A stretch of DNA of 64,000 nt from Bradyrhizobium lupini (GTDB lineage: Bacteria > Pseudomonadota > Alphaproteobacteria > Rhizobiales > Xanthobacteraceae): assembly GCF_040939785.1 (NCBI RefSeq), contig NZ_CP162553.1, positions 2,418,001 through 2,482,000 of the forward strand. Direction: 5' to 3'. Positions within the stretch are counted from its first letter, which is position 1, and each line of letters begins with the position of its first letter. A program made the position numbers and the translations under genes. Shown in pieces: positions 39,367 through 49,482 of this stretch. The notes beneath the pieces are model-generated. The model did no database searches, was not told where the DNA came from, and saw nothing but the letters and a program-made list of their open reading frames with translations.

Positions 39367-40854
39367 CTAAGTCGACGCATGCCACTCGATCGCCTTGCCC
39401 AGAGCTCGAACCGAAACTCCCGTGCCTTGCAGGATTGGTAGGCCGGCAAACACGGGCGGGTTCCCATCAACCTCCTTACTCCGAGATACTCCACTAATCT
39501 GCGAGACCGGAATAAGCGCAATTTCAGGATGTTGGGCTACCAGCTCATTAAGCACGATGCCAAGCGGTGAGTCGTTATCGATGCTCGTTGGCAAATCCAT
39601 GCCCCAGAGAAGGATGTCAAACTCTCCACTCTGTCCGAGTACCTGTAAACAGCCGCTCAGGACGCCAGAATCGAAAGAGCTTTGAGCACTCAGATCCAGG
39701 GGATTGAAGCTGTTCGCGAATCTCGGCAAGACGTCGGCTAATCGCTTGCGCAGCTGATTAGAGAACGAAACGAGCTTCAGTCCGGGCGTCGACAAAATCA
39801 AATCAGCCATGATGTTTCCCATTCCACCTGAAAAGCTCGCAAAGGCGACGCGATTGCCCCGCGGTTTGCCGGATGCCTTGAAGGCCACGATAGTCTCGAT
39901 CAAGTCCTCGACGGAATTAACCGTGATCACACCCTGTTCTTCGAGAAGCCGGATGTCGCTTTCATAGCTATTCGCGGCTTGTGTTGCCGTATGTCGGTTG
40001 ATGGCATTTCGCACCTCAGGATGAGCGCCGACGCGCAGCATGATGATCGGCTTGCCTTGTTCCCGCGCGTGCGTACAGGCAAGCGCGAAGCGCTCGGGAT
40101 CCTTGATCCCTTCGGAATAACTTACGATGATTTCTGTTTGTGGATCGGCAGCGAGGAAATTAATTACTTCAGCGGTTGTGATGCTGACTTCGTTACCGGT
40201 CGTAGCGATTTTGCTGATGCCCACTCCCCTGGCGATAAGCGGATGCATAATTGCAACCATCTGCCCGCTCTGGAATACGCCACTGACGGCTCCCGCGACA
40301 ATCTTGGGTAGCTTGCTTTCCCAAACGGCAATGATCGGCCGATGCAGATTGATGACCCCAATCGTATTGGGGCCAACAACGACGGTTGTAGAGTCGTCTG
40401 CCCACAGCTGAATTCGCTGCTGCCTTGCGCGGCCCTCCTCGGATTCAAGTTCGGCGAAGCCGCTCGAGATGATCTGTGCGGCGCCCACCGACCTTCGTCT
40501 GCATTCCTCCAAAACAGGAAGAATATTCTCAGCCCGAACGCATAGGAGGGCCAGATCGACTGGGAACGGAACGTCTGAGATGCACTTGTAACAATCCACT
40601 TCGTCAACCGTATCGTAGTTCGGGTTAACGGCAGCGACGTTTCCATCGAAACCGGACGCGATAATGTTGTTAAGAATGCTTTTCGCGAGGCTAGGCCTCG
40701 GCGAAGCTCCGACCACTACAACTCCCCGAGGTTCGAAGAGAGATCGGAGGTCACGCTCGACGCCGGTCATTTCTAACTTGCCCGAAACAAATCGATAAAC
40801 CTGCGTCGCATCTCTCACTGCTTGCACGGTTGTTCCATCGCTGATAGTGGACAT
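39367..40854 (-). CDS. NDP-forming acyl-CoA synthetase, alpha-type (no ATP-grasp domain)
   Basis: A 495-residue protein, starting at 40854 with GAGGAG just upstream. It has an N-terminal CoA-binding domain (FEPRGVVVVGASPRPSLAKS, VGAAQIISSGFAE) and the two succinyl-CoA-ligase-like flavodoxin domains (VFQSGQMVAIMH, SISTTAEV-like GISKIATTGNEVSITTAEVI). A C-terminal region follows (FASFSGGMGNIMADLI). It is the alpha-type half of ADP-forming acyl-CoA synthetases; the ATP-grasp (beta) domain, present in fused members as about 200 more residues, is absent and no separate beta gene lies in the window. The active-site loop normally carries a phospho-histidine; MHPL near VAIMH is a candidate. It could convert an acyl-CoA from the BKACE group, with an unlinked beta subunit. 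Confidence 0.75.
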   Translation of the reverse strand: MSTISDGTTVQAVRDATQVYRFVSGKLEMTGVERDLRSLFEPRGVVVVGASPRPSLAKSILNNIIASGFDGNVAAVNPNYDTVDEVDCYKCISDVPFPVDLALLCVRAENILPVLEECRRRSVGAAQIISSGFAELESEEGRARQQRIQLWADDSTTVVVGPNTIGVINLHRPIIAVWESKLPKIVAGAVSGVFQSGQMVAIMHPLIARGVGISKIATTGNEVSITTAEVINFLAADPQTEIIVSYSEGIKDPERFALACTHAREQGKPIIMLRVGAHPEVRNAINRHTATQAANSYESDIRLLEEQGVITVNSVEDLIETIVAFKASGKPRGNRVAFASFSGGMGNIMADLILSTPGLKLVSFSNQLRKRLADVLPRFANSFNPLDLSAQSSFDSGVLSGCLQVLGQSGEFDILLWGMDLPTSIDNDSPLGIVLNELVAQHPEIALIPVSQISGVSRSKEVDGNPPVFAGLPILQGTGVSVRALGKAIEWHAST

Positions 40855-42071
40855 GTAACTCCTCGTATTGTCAAAGCTTGGGGCGCGCCAAGAATGAGGC
40901 GGATTTTCCAATGTTGTTCGGAAGCCGACACTAGCATCGAAGCCGACTCAGACCCCGCGAACGAGCAGGATGGTGTGAGCCATCGGGGGTGGTGCCGCTA
41001 ATGTGTTGAGCGAACTGCCCGATTTATCGACGCGAGCGTTGCCGCGATCCAATTGAAAAGGAACGTCGCCAGTCTTGGGTGTCTGAATGCATTTAGCCGT
41101 CTCTCCTGCGGTGTTGCCGGCTCTAAGCAGCAATTGGCATGCCAGCAGAGCTCAACGTCACTAATCGATTAATTCGTTTTGAGAAACTTCGCGCGTCGCA
41201 AGTCTGGTGTTTTTGACCTGACAGCCGCGTACGGCTGTCAGAAACCGAACAGACGCAGCTAAAGCCATCGATGAGAGTCTTGGCTTGCCATTCTCTCCCA
41301 TCGAGCGGCTGCCGCCCGATTTAAGAAGGCCTCAGCGATGATTGGTAGTACTTCGAAGTGTACCTTGCGGAGGACTGCCGAGCCCCAGCCCGGTAGCTTT
41401 CAATGCCACCTACGATCTGACCAGTAAGGAGCCGAGACCGCTCCCAGGCTGCGCCGCCCGTAAATAGATAGGAAGCCTTGAACGCCGAAATCTACCATCC
41501 TCGCGGCCGGCAAAAGAGCGTTTCGCGCCAGTGTCTTTGTCCCTATCGATCACAGGTCGCGCTTGCCGTTCGGCGCGTCTGCTCGCCCGTGGGCAGCCAC
41601 GCAACCGCGTCGGATGTGCGAAGACCTTCATCTGCTACGACAGTAGCTCATAGGCACCCTTAATCATACGGTGATGAGTGTTTTCATTGCGATACACTTT
41701 CGCGCAGTTGAATTGAGAATGTATGCGTATCACCGGCCCGAATTTAGAGACGACATGGGTGGGCTTAGCCGCTTGTCTCGTGGCGCTGCGTCGAATCCGC
41801 TTCGGATTCGGAAACTTCTCGGCGTCTTTCGACGAAGCGCGATTGAAGACCCCAGTTGTCCTGCGCGTCTTTTCCGAGATGTCCGGTGACGTCTTCGCCG
41901 CGCCGCAACACGATCTGGTCGGTTCGCCCACATTGATAGGCAACTCCGGCGTGATCACACGTCTGCACGCACCCGGATAGGTACGCTCAGGCGGGCAGTT
42001 GAGCTGATCACGCAAAGGGAAGATGCTGTTGATGGCGGCATAGCAGCACCGAGAATAGCTTCGCAATGGGC
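40855..42071. other. No supported gene; contains a hairpin
   Basis: About 1.2 kb. Several open frames on both strands in 41400-42000 have no domain. A perfect 10-bp hairpin lies at 41218-41241. No gene supported. Confidence 0.4.
41218..41241. repeat. Perfect 10-bp inverted repeat with 4-base loop
   Basis: ctgacagccg (41218-41227), loop cgta, cggctgtcag (41232-41241). No T-run on either side, so probably not a simple terminator. It could be an operator or a processed RNA hairpin. No gene is close. Confidence 0.5.
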
Positions 42072-43560
42072 CGATTTTGTTGCAAAAGTCGGTTGAGACA
42101 AGTCACGAAGCGTGATTCCGTTGTGCTGACGCAGATCTCGGTGAGGTCGATCCATGATGGGCCGTCTGAAGAGTGACCAAGGTCAACTGTTCTACGAGTT
42201 TCATCTTGGCAACGCGGTTCCTGAAGATCATCTGGTGCGGAAGATCGATGCTGCTCTCGACCTGTCCTGGCTTCGCGGTGAACTAGCATCTCACTATTCG
42301 TCGATGGGGCGCCCGTCGATTGATCCGGAACTGATGATCCGGATGCTGGTCGTGGGATATGTCTTTGCGATCCGCTCGGAACGGCTGATCTGCCGTGAAG
42401 TGCAGGTGAACCTCGCCTAGCTGGTTCTGCAAGCTCGGTCTTGAGGACGCTGTCCCGGATCATTCGGCGTTCTCGCGCGCCCGCAACGAGCGCTTCCGCG
42501 ATGGAGATGTTCTCCGCCGCGTGTTCGAACGGATTGTCGAGGCATGCATTGCCGCCGGTCTGGTTGGTGGCGAAGGATTTGCAGTCGATGCGAGCCTGAT
42601 TGCGGCTGACGCGAACAAGCAGCGCTCGATCGCCGGTCAGGACCGGCGGAGGGATCGCGATCCGGCCAGGTCTAGCCGCACGGTGAAGGAGTATTTGGCA
42701 ACCCTCGACGATCCGGCGTGGGGCGCCGCCAGCAATGTCGTCCCAAAGTTTAGTTCGCGATCCGATCCGGCAGCGCAGTGGACCGGCGCTCACAAGGGGC
42801 CGGCATTCTTCGCGTACTCCGACAACTATCTCATCGACGTGAAGTTCGGCGTCATCGTTGATGTCCAGGCCTCCCGCGCCATTCGCCAGGCCGAGGTCGG
42901 TGCAGCAAAGACCATGATCGAACGAACCGAGGAGCGCTTCGGTCTCAAGCCAGAGCGACTTGTCGGGGATACCGCTTACGGAGCGGCTCCGATGCTGAAC
43001 TGGCTGGTCGAGGAGAAGGGCATCGCGCCGCATATCCCTGTGTTCGATAAGTCGAAGCGGGATGATGGCACCTTCTCGCGGAGCGACTTTCGATATGCCG
43101 ACCGGGGACATTTACCACTGCCCGGGTGGCAAGCGGCTTGGGACGAGCGGTACCGTGCACGAGGGCAAGACCCTTCTGTATCGTGCAAGCAAGCTCGACT
43201 GCGATGTATGCCCGCTCAAACCGCAGTGCTGCCCAAAGGAACCATCACGCAAGATCCCGCGCGATATCCATGAGCATGCCCGAGACTTTGCCCGGTCGTT
43301 CGCTGGCACCGAGGGCTTCGAGCTCTCTCGGCGTCAGCGCAAGAAGATCGAGATGAGGTTCGCACAGTTGAAGCGCATCCTCACGCTTGGTCGGCTCCGA
43401 TTGCGCGGCCCGCAAGGTGCCCAGGACGAGACCGGCTCAGGTTCTGCGCATCGCGTAGCGTCAAAGTTGCGTAAAATGAGCCAGGGCCAGCGCTTCAAAG
43501 CGCGGCTCTCGAAAGGCCCAGCGGCCAAATCCATTGCAGCCTACTTTTGCAACAAAATCG
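42072..43560 (+). mobile_element. IS1182 family element
   Basis: Perfect 18-bp inverted repeats, cgattttgttgcaaaagt at 42072-42089 and its complement at 43543-43560, delimit the element. The transposase gene runs from 42154 through the right repeat. Size, repeats and protein fit IS1182. Confidence 0.8.
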
Positions 43561-43613
43561 AACCAATGCCGTCCGTGGACGCGAGCCGTGAATGGTTGCA
43601 AGAATCATTCTAG
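42154..43613 (+). pseudogene. IS1182 transposase, two frameshifts
   Basis: It starts MMGRLKSDQGQLFYEFHLGN, with VPEDHLVRKIDAALDLSWLR and RPSIDPELMIRMLVVGYVF. A two-base loss near 42415 (expected LAYRWFCKLGL) creates a stop at 42418. The frame resumes with DHSAFSRARNERFRDGDVLR, VDASLIAADANKQRS and RLVGDTAYGAAPMLNWL. A second shift near 43085 leads into YHCPGGKRLGTSGTVHEGKT, CDVCPLKPQCCPKEPSRKI and QRKKIEMRFAQLKRILTLGR, ending at 43613 just outside the right repeat. Not functional. Confidence 0.85.
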
Positions 43614-43677
43614 ACGACTAGGGCCTTGACTTCTTCTGGCTCGAAACGGCCGTCTGTGGCAGAGACTCTGCCTCGTT

Positions 43678-44667
43678 TCAGTACGTTTGCGACCTTTTAA
43701 TGCCGGTTCCATAATGCCGCGTGTGCGCGTGATCGAGGATGCGATTCACCAAGTTCGAGAAGCTGCATCCCCCCGTCGTCGCAGCCTGGACGTAAGAGTG
43801 CGCACGATTGAGTGACGGGCTGTAGTTGATCTCGATGACAAAAGGCCGGCCGCAGCGGTCAATCCGGAAATCGACGCGGGCGTGGTCCCCGCCAAGGGAG
43901 GCACGGAAGGTCGCAACTGAAATATCCGGCAACATCATCGCAAGCTCGCTTCCGATTTTAGCCGGGCAAATCTTTTGCAGCTCCGCAACAGACGTGTGAT
44001 TCTTATCTTCCAAGGTGATCAGACGCGTTTCGCGGTCGCCGAAGTCGTGCTCGACCGGCGACAGCACCTCTATTTCTTCGTTTCCCTAGCGCGCGACGCA
44101 GATTTCCTGTCCCTCGATATATTCCTCAACGAGTGAATCCTGCGTATACTGCGTGGCGATCATTTCTACGGCTTGCCTCAGACTACGAGGGTCATGTACT
44201 AGTTGTAATCCAGCGCTGACAGATTCGGAACGTGGCTTCACTATCAGTGGAAATCGTAAGTCGCTTGTTCTCTCTGTGCCGCGACGCATCAACCCAAATT
44301 CGGCGTTGGCACGCCGTCGTCGCGGATGAGCTTCTTAGTGATGACCTTGTCGAGCTCGAGCGCAGCCCCGAAGGGCTCGCTCCGGTGTACGGAATACCGG
44401 CCATCTCAAGCACCGTTGGAATCTGGCTGCAACTCCACTCGCCCTTACTTCCGTACGCCAGGTTAAGGACCATTCCGGCGGGGCCGCCTTGCGGATCGAG
44501 TGGCATGAATTGCTCAAGTGGAGCGAGCAGTCCTTTATCACTCTCACACAGCAGTGTTTGTGGCCGTTCTCTCGCAGCGCCGGCACCACGCTTTCGGCGG
44601 TGGCACGTTGAATCTCCGCGAATGATTTGAACTGGATCGGCACAGTCCAGATGACTGCTACTCGCAT
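43678..44667 (-). pseudogene. D-Ala-D-Ala ligase-like ATP-grasp protein, decayed
   Basis: The start (44667, AGGAG nearby) reads MRVAVIWTVPIQFKSFAEIQ. Across frames it continues PLDPQGGPAGMVLNLAYGSK and GEWSCSQIPTVLEMAGIPYTG, then SEPFGAALELDKVITKKLIR with DDGVPTPN, next FPLIVKPRSESVSAGLQLVH and SLVEEYIEGQEICVA. It ends with DHARVDFRIDRCGRPFVIEI and the Mg-binding INYSPSL. This is the Ddl/ATP-grasp pattern throughout. There are at least three frameshifts (near 44550, 44385 and 44295) and an in-frame TAG at 44086-44088. It is the second ATP-grasp gene type in the window and differs from the GshB-like one. Once it would have joined two amino-acid-like units. Confidence 0.8.
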
Positions 44668-45989
44668 GAGCTGCTCCTTTGATGCTTGCTTACTGTCGAC
44701 TTCATTCGCTTGGATTTGGTTGATTGAGGTAATAGCTCGTCTGGATTCCGCGCGCCCGTCAGTCGGGCCGACTACGGGCGAAAGAAGTTGCTCCCTCGAA
44801 GTGACGGGCCTCGCTGCCGGCTACTAGTCGGACCTAGGATTCAAATCTGCTGCCGGACAGCGGCGCCTGCGCCAAGTACGATAAAGCCTCAAGTGACGGG
44901 ACCGCGCTCAACTGTGCGGCATCCACCACATTGGCTTCAATCGATCGAGCGAGGTTCATGTGAATCCCACGGCCGGAGATTGCGAGGCCGCTAGGCCCTG
45001 AAGAGTGTTGATCTTGAGCGATCGGCAGGCCAAAAGAGCGGGTGCGAGCGAGACAGGAAGTGATTGCTTTCGCGCCGCGTGGACGGGATACCTGCGCCTC
45101 GGTAGTTTAGTTGCGACGAGGCGAGTTCCTTTGACGGAGTTCATGAGCACGGTGTCCGAGTCGCATTGGCGGGCCAAGTCTTTGCAGGCGACGGTGGAGC
45201 ATTCGAAGTCACGGATCGATGGCCGCAGCGCAAAAAGGTGCTCGCTCGCCAGGAGACCCGGCTCAAGGATTGTCGGCGGCAGCACCACGACAATGCTGGC
45301 GTAATTCACCAAGAGCTGGCGGCCAAGAACGGCATCATCGTCAGCCTGCGCATATTCGAACGTGCGGTGTAGCGCTAAGCTAAGGACCGCATCGCGCCTA
45401 ACGTATGGATCTCGAGTCTCTCGCGCCGCGCACAACACGAGCCGGAGGACGCCGTGCAACGCCTGCGCGATCTCGAAGGCGAGCTGGCCGCATTTTACGA
45501 TAAGGCCATACGGGCCATTGCCGCTAAGCAGAACGACAGACATCCTCGACTTGCCGACTCCCGACTGTGGGTGGTCGCAGGCGACCGGCGCCTCGCGATC
45601 GCAACCTCATGTCGCGGATATTAAGGAGCGAAATCAATGTCGTGAAGGTACAGAAGCCGGTGTCATCCAATGGCACATTCGTTTGCAAGGCAGCCAAATC
45701 GAGGGCACAACTTAATCTCTCCCGCAGCAGGGCCGGCGGTAGTTCATTATCCTGAGGCTATCGGCCCGCGCGTTCGAGAGATCGTCTGCACACAACCAAG
45801 ACGGCGAGATCATTAACTCGATCGACGAAGAATTTTGATCTACGTCTCCTCACCCGGGGCCGCCGACTCGGCCCATCTCCAGCGATGCCGACGTCAACTG
45901 TATGAGGGGCCAAGGAGAGTAACCTCTAACGTGTGTGCGGCAAAGGATCGCGGCGAGTTGCGCATCTCTAAGTGTCCCTCTGGCCAGAA
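44668..45989. other. No recognisable gene
   Basis: About 1.3 kb between the ATP-grasp pseudogene and the aminotransferase. Long-looking frames (for example 44956-45543 reverse) lack any family signature. Plus-strand patches near 45005-45715 may be old IS debris, but no match could be made firm. Confidence 0.35.
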
Positions 45990-47201
45990 TCAAGCGATGC
46001 TTTGTCTGGTTCTTAGACTGTTCAGTGTTTCAACGATGCGTTTTAGTCCTATCTCCAATAGATCTGGTGGTGCGCTGAAGGAGACGCGTAGGCCGTTCGC
46101 ATCGCCGAAGGCGCCGCCGGCAACGCATCCCACATTCGCTTCTTCTAGGAGCAATCGCGCAACATCATTGGCGCATCGAATGGGGCCGTCAATTGATAGC
46201 GCGGAGAGGAGCCTACTCAGATCTAAATAGAAGAAGAATGATCCATCGGCACGAGGCGGCGCCACGTCGCGCAGATCAGAGAGGATGTGAAGACCAGTGT
46301 TGCGAGCAGCAGCCAGGCGCTGATGCAAATTCCGTTCAAAGCTGCCGTCACTGATTTGAAGGTGGTGCAAAACCGCGAGCTGCGCAACCACATTTGGAGT
46401 TGCTGTTGTATGGCTCTGCAGTTCTCTGGCCGCGAAAACGATCTCCGTGGGCGCGGCAAAATAGCCCAAGCGCCACCCGGTAATGGACAGTTCTTTCGCG
46501 AATGCCTTTAGTACGATTGTTCGTGAACGCACGCTAGGGTGCGCGCTGACGATCGACACATGGCGGCGCACAACGCTGAACACGAAATTAGAATAGCTTT
46601 CGTCCGAAATGATCCAGAGCTGAGTATTAATCGCAAGCTCGCCGATCCTTTGAAGCGTCGTTCGGTCATAGACTGCGCCGGTCGGGTTATTAGGTGAGTT
46701 GATTATTATGGCTTTCGTGCGCGGTGTGACAGCGGCGCGGATTGCGGTTACATCTGGAATGTATCTCGGGCCGCGAGCATCAACGAAAACGGGCATTGCC
46801 CCGGCGAGAAGAACTTGGGCCGGGAATGTTGGCCAGCAGGGACGAATTATGATGACCTCATCACCTGGGTTGAGCACCGCAAAGAGCACCTCAAGTAGTG
46901 CTTCTTTTGCGCCAGAGGTGATTACAATGTCTTCCGTATTCCAATCAATGCCACTCTCCGCTGAGAGCCTTTCGGCGACAGCCTGGCGGAGCGATGCGAG
47001 ACCAATCGGATCGGTATATCGGTCCATTCCAGTACTCACGGCAATGATGGCTCCATCGCGTACGGATGAAGGAGGAGCGATGGCGACGTCGCCAGTCGCC
47101 AGATCAATGATTTGGTGTCCAGCCGCGCCGGCAATCGTGACCGAGTCGCCGGCGGCCGTAGTGGCCCAACGTGAAAGGGACGACATCCGTTGCGCCAACA
47201 T
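45990..47201 (-). CDS. Class I/II PLP aminotransferase (2)
   Basis: A 403-residue fold-type I aminotransferase. NNPTG is at 171-175, SDESY at 199-203, the Schiff-base Lys236 in AFAKELSITGWRLGY, and a C-terminal LRVSFS arginine for the substrate carboxylate. It starts at 47201 with AGGAG seven bases upstream. It is only distantly similar to the aminotransferase at 25627. It would transfer an amino group to or from a 2-oxo acid in the cytoplasm. Its nearest neighbour is the Ddl-like ATP-grasp pseudogene 1.3 kb away on the same strand. It looks intact. Confidence 0.85.
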   Translation of the reverse strand: MLAQRMSSLSRWATTAAGDSVTIAGAAGHQIIDLATGDVAIAPPSSVRDGAIIAVSTGMDRYTDPIGLASLRQAVAERLSAESGIDWNTEDIVITSGAKEALLEVLFAVLNPGDEVIIIRPCWPTFPAQVLLAGAMPVFVDARGPRYIPDVTAIRAAVTPRTKAIIINSPNNPTGAVYDRTTLQRIGELAINTQLWIISDESYSNFVFSVVRRHVSIVSAHPSVRSRTIVLKAFAKELSITGWRLGYFAAPTEIVFAARELQSHTTATPNVVAQLAVLHHLQISDGSFERNLHQRLAAARNTGLHILSDLRDVAPPRADGSFFFYLDLSRLLSALSIDGPIRCANDVARLLLEEANVGCVAGGAFGDANGLRVSFSAPPDLLEIGLKRIVETLNSLRTRQSIA

Positions 47202-48440
47202 GATCGGCTCCTGCGGCTATTATCAAGTTTGTGAGGTGATCCGGGCCGGGTGGCCGCCGGTTCGCGAGCTGCTGGGGCCGAGACGGCCTGCCGTTTGGGC
47301 CAGTTGCTGGTCGTCCACTGAGATTGAAGAGTTCATCGATTTCAACGACGCTTTTCAGTCGTGGCACTGAGCGCGCGTGGTCATCGGCCCCCTGCAGCGC
47401 CACGCTTGCGCCATTTGCGCTGCAAAGAAAGCCTGGAACCGGATTTCGAAAGCCGGCATCAACAAGCGCGGAAATGTTCTCACCGGCTGGGTTGCATGAA
47501 GCGTTTTCGTTAGCGCGGAACCGAGCAATCGGCATAGATCAGGCCATCGGCCGCTGTAGTGGCGTTGCATCGGAACTCCTTGCAAGCACGGGGGACGCTC
47601 GGCCGACCCCCAACCTAGTGGCCCATCGTTGGATGCTTCTTCAGTCTTAGACAATCATCGATGTTGATAGTTGACGGAGAGGTTCTGAAGTGGCCGGTGA
47701 TTAAAACGGGTTGCAGCAAGCCTTACGTACAAGGTTGCGAGCATTATTGCTGGGAATAAAAAATGGTTCGCAGACAACACGCTCAAAAATAATCGCGCTG
47801 CGTCGCTGAGTCGCAGTCGATCGCATTGTTGAACTCCCACGCTGCATCGTTAGGCTCGTAACGTTCTAGGATCTTTTAGGCTGCTAGCAACCGGTGGTGA
47901 TCAGGTTCTCTGCGACTTGACGAAGTTTCGTTGTCAATCGGATGAAAAAGACGTGCCGCCCTCCTCCGTCCTACGGATTCACTTAAATCGGGAATACGCG
48001 CAGTGCCTCCATCAGCACGTTGCCGACACGTGAAGTCGCCCAGGGCGAGATTTCCGCGTGGGACCACCCTCGCCCTGAGACTGTGTGGGCTGGGACGATC
48101 CGGCGTGCGGTTCCTCGCTGTACCCACCGTCCCAGCTCTGTCTCGCCGCCGTACGTCCATGGCCCATGGCGCTCCAGGACCGGGTTTCATTGAGGCGCAG
48201 ACCTGATCAGCGGCCCGAAAGTGACAGGTAACGGCAATCTTGGGTCGAAGCGTGGTCGTCTGCCACTCCACAGGCAACCCTCGTATCCTGCGGCTCTCGT
48301 AGCCGCTGGGACTAAGTCAGTTCAGATTGAGTGCAGCCCGCTTGGATCGCACGCACGGGCAAGGAGCTATCGCCCAAAGTTGGTGACGGCGGGAATCGGG
48401 AAGGCGGCATGTCGTGGGGGTGCTTGACGCCTCCACTTCT
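47202..48440. other. No supported gene
   Basis: About 1.2 kb. A reverse frame (47535 downward) reads through into the aminotransferase start but matches nothing. The 47900-48250 stretch, with many CGG/CCG triplets and short repeats, has an uncertain resemblance to structured intron or IS leader sequence. No feature firm enough to name. Confidence 0.35.
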
Positions 48441-48458
48441 CCACCGAAGGAGCGATAT

Positions 48459-49482
48459 GCCGTGTCCAACGATAACGTCATCCAGCTGATTCAGCCAGGA
48501 ATCTTCGACGACCAACTCACAGAAGCCTTGCGCAGCGGGGCACGTGCCCGTCTCGCCAAGGCGGTCGAAGCCGAGGTCGCAGACCTTCTCGGCCAGCATG
48601 CCGATTTGAAGACCGCGGACGGCCACCTGCCGGAGCGCGAGGTGATGGCCGGTATCCGTCCGGTCGCCGTCCGCCAGCCGCGTGTACGCGATCGCGAGGC
48701 GGACGCCACCGATCCGGACCGCATCCGGTTCTCTCCGTCGATCCTGCCGCCCTGCATTCGGCCGGTCTAAGTGGATCGAGACGCTGCTGCCGATCCTTTA
48801 CCTGAAGGGTATATCGACTGGCGACGTCTCTGAGGGCTGGCTGCGCTGCTCGGCAAGGATGCTACCGGGTTGTCGGCCTCCGCCATTGGTCCCTTAAAGG
48901 ATGGATGGCGCGACGAGCACACCGGGTGGCAGAAGCTCGATCTGTTGGCGAAGCACTACGTTTACATCTGGGCCGATGGCATCCATCTGGAGGCGCGGCT
49001 CGAGGACGAAAAGCAATGCATCCTCGTGCTGATCGGTGCGACGGCCGGAAGGCCGCAAGGAACTGGTCGGCTTCACCGATGGTGCCCGCGAGAGCGCGCA
49101 CGACTGGCGCGATCTGCTGCTTGATCTGAAGCGGCACGAGCTCGACGTGCCTCCGCGGCTCGTCATCGCCGATGGCGCACTCGGCTTCTGGAAAGCCGCC
49201 GGCGAGGTCTGGCCGAACACGCGCGAGCAGCGCTGCTGGGTGCACAAGACTGCAAACGTGCTCGCCAAATTGCCGAACAGCCAGCAGCCGAAAGCCAAAC
49301 ACGCGTTGCAGGAGATCTGGATGGCCGAAACCGAGGCCGCCGCCGGGCTGGCGTTCGAAGCCTTCGTCGAGAGCTACTTGCTGAAATACAGAAGGCGGCC
49401 GACTGCCTGAGCAAGGATCGACACACGCTGGTCGCATTCTACGACTTCCCGGCCGAGCGCTGGAAACGCCTGCGGACGACGG
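48459..49482 (+). pseudogene. IS256 family transposase, 5' part (frameshifted, interrupted)
   Basis: Frames read VSNDNVIQLIQPGIFDDQLT, then LGQHADLKTADGHLPEREVM and RIRFSPSILPPCIR. They continue ETLLPILYLKGISTGDVSEG, GWRDEHTGWQKLDLLAKHYV, YIWADGIHLEARLEDEKQCI, then RKELVGFTDGARESAHDWRD (catalytic Asp region) and VIADGALGFWKAAGEVWPNT. After TREQRCWVHKTANVLAKL and LVAFYDFPAERWKRLRTT the gene breaks at about 49482. At least three frameshifts. The 3' end resumes at 51288 beyond an IS110 insertion. Confidence 0.85.

Noticed and set aside
42008..43111. 367-codon reverse frame across the IS1182
   Set aside because: It is antisense to the clearly recognisable transposase on the plus strand.
44956..45543. 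195-codon reverse frame
   Set aside because: No recognisable family and composition not convincing; likely chance in GC-rich DNA.
47104..47535. 143-codon reverse frame upstream of the second aminotransferase
   Set aside because: It overlaps the aminotransferase start in another frame and has no family match.
47876..48277. Possible group II intron RNA leader
   Set aside because: The resemblance is impressionistic; no domain V or intron ends could be identified.
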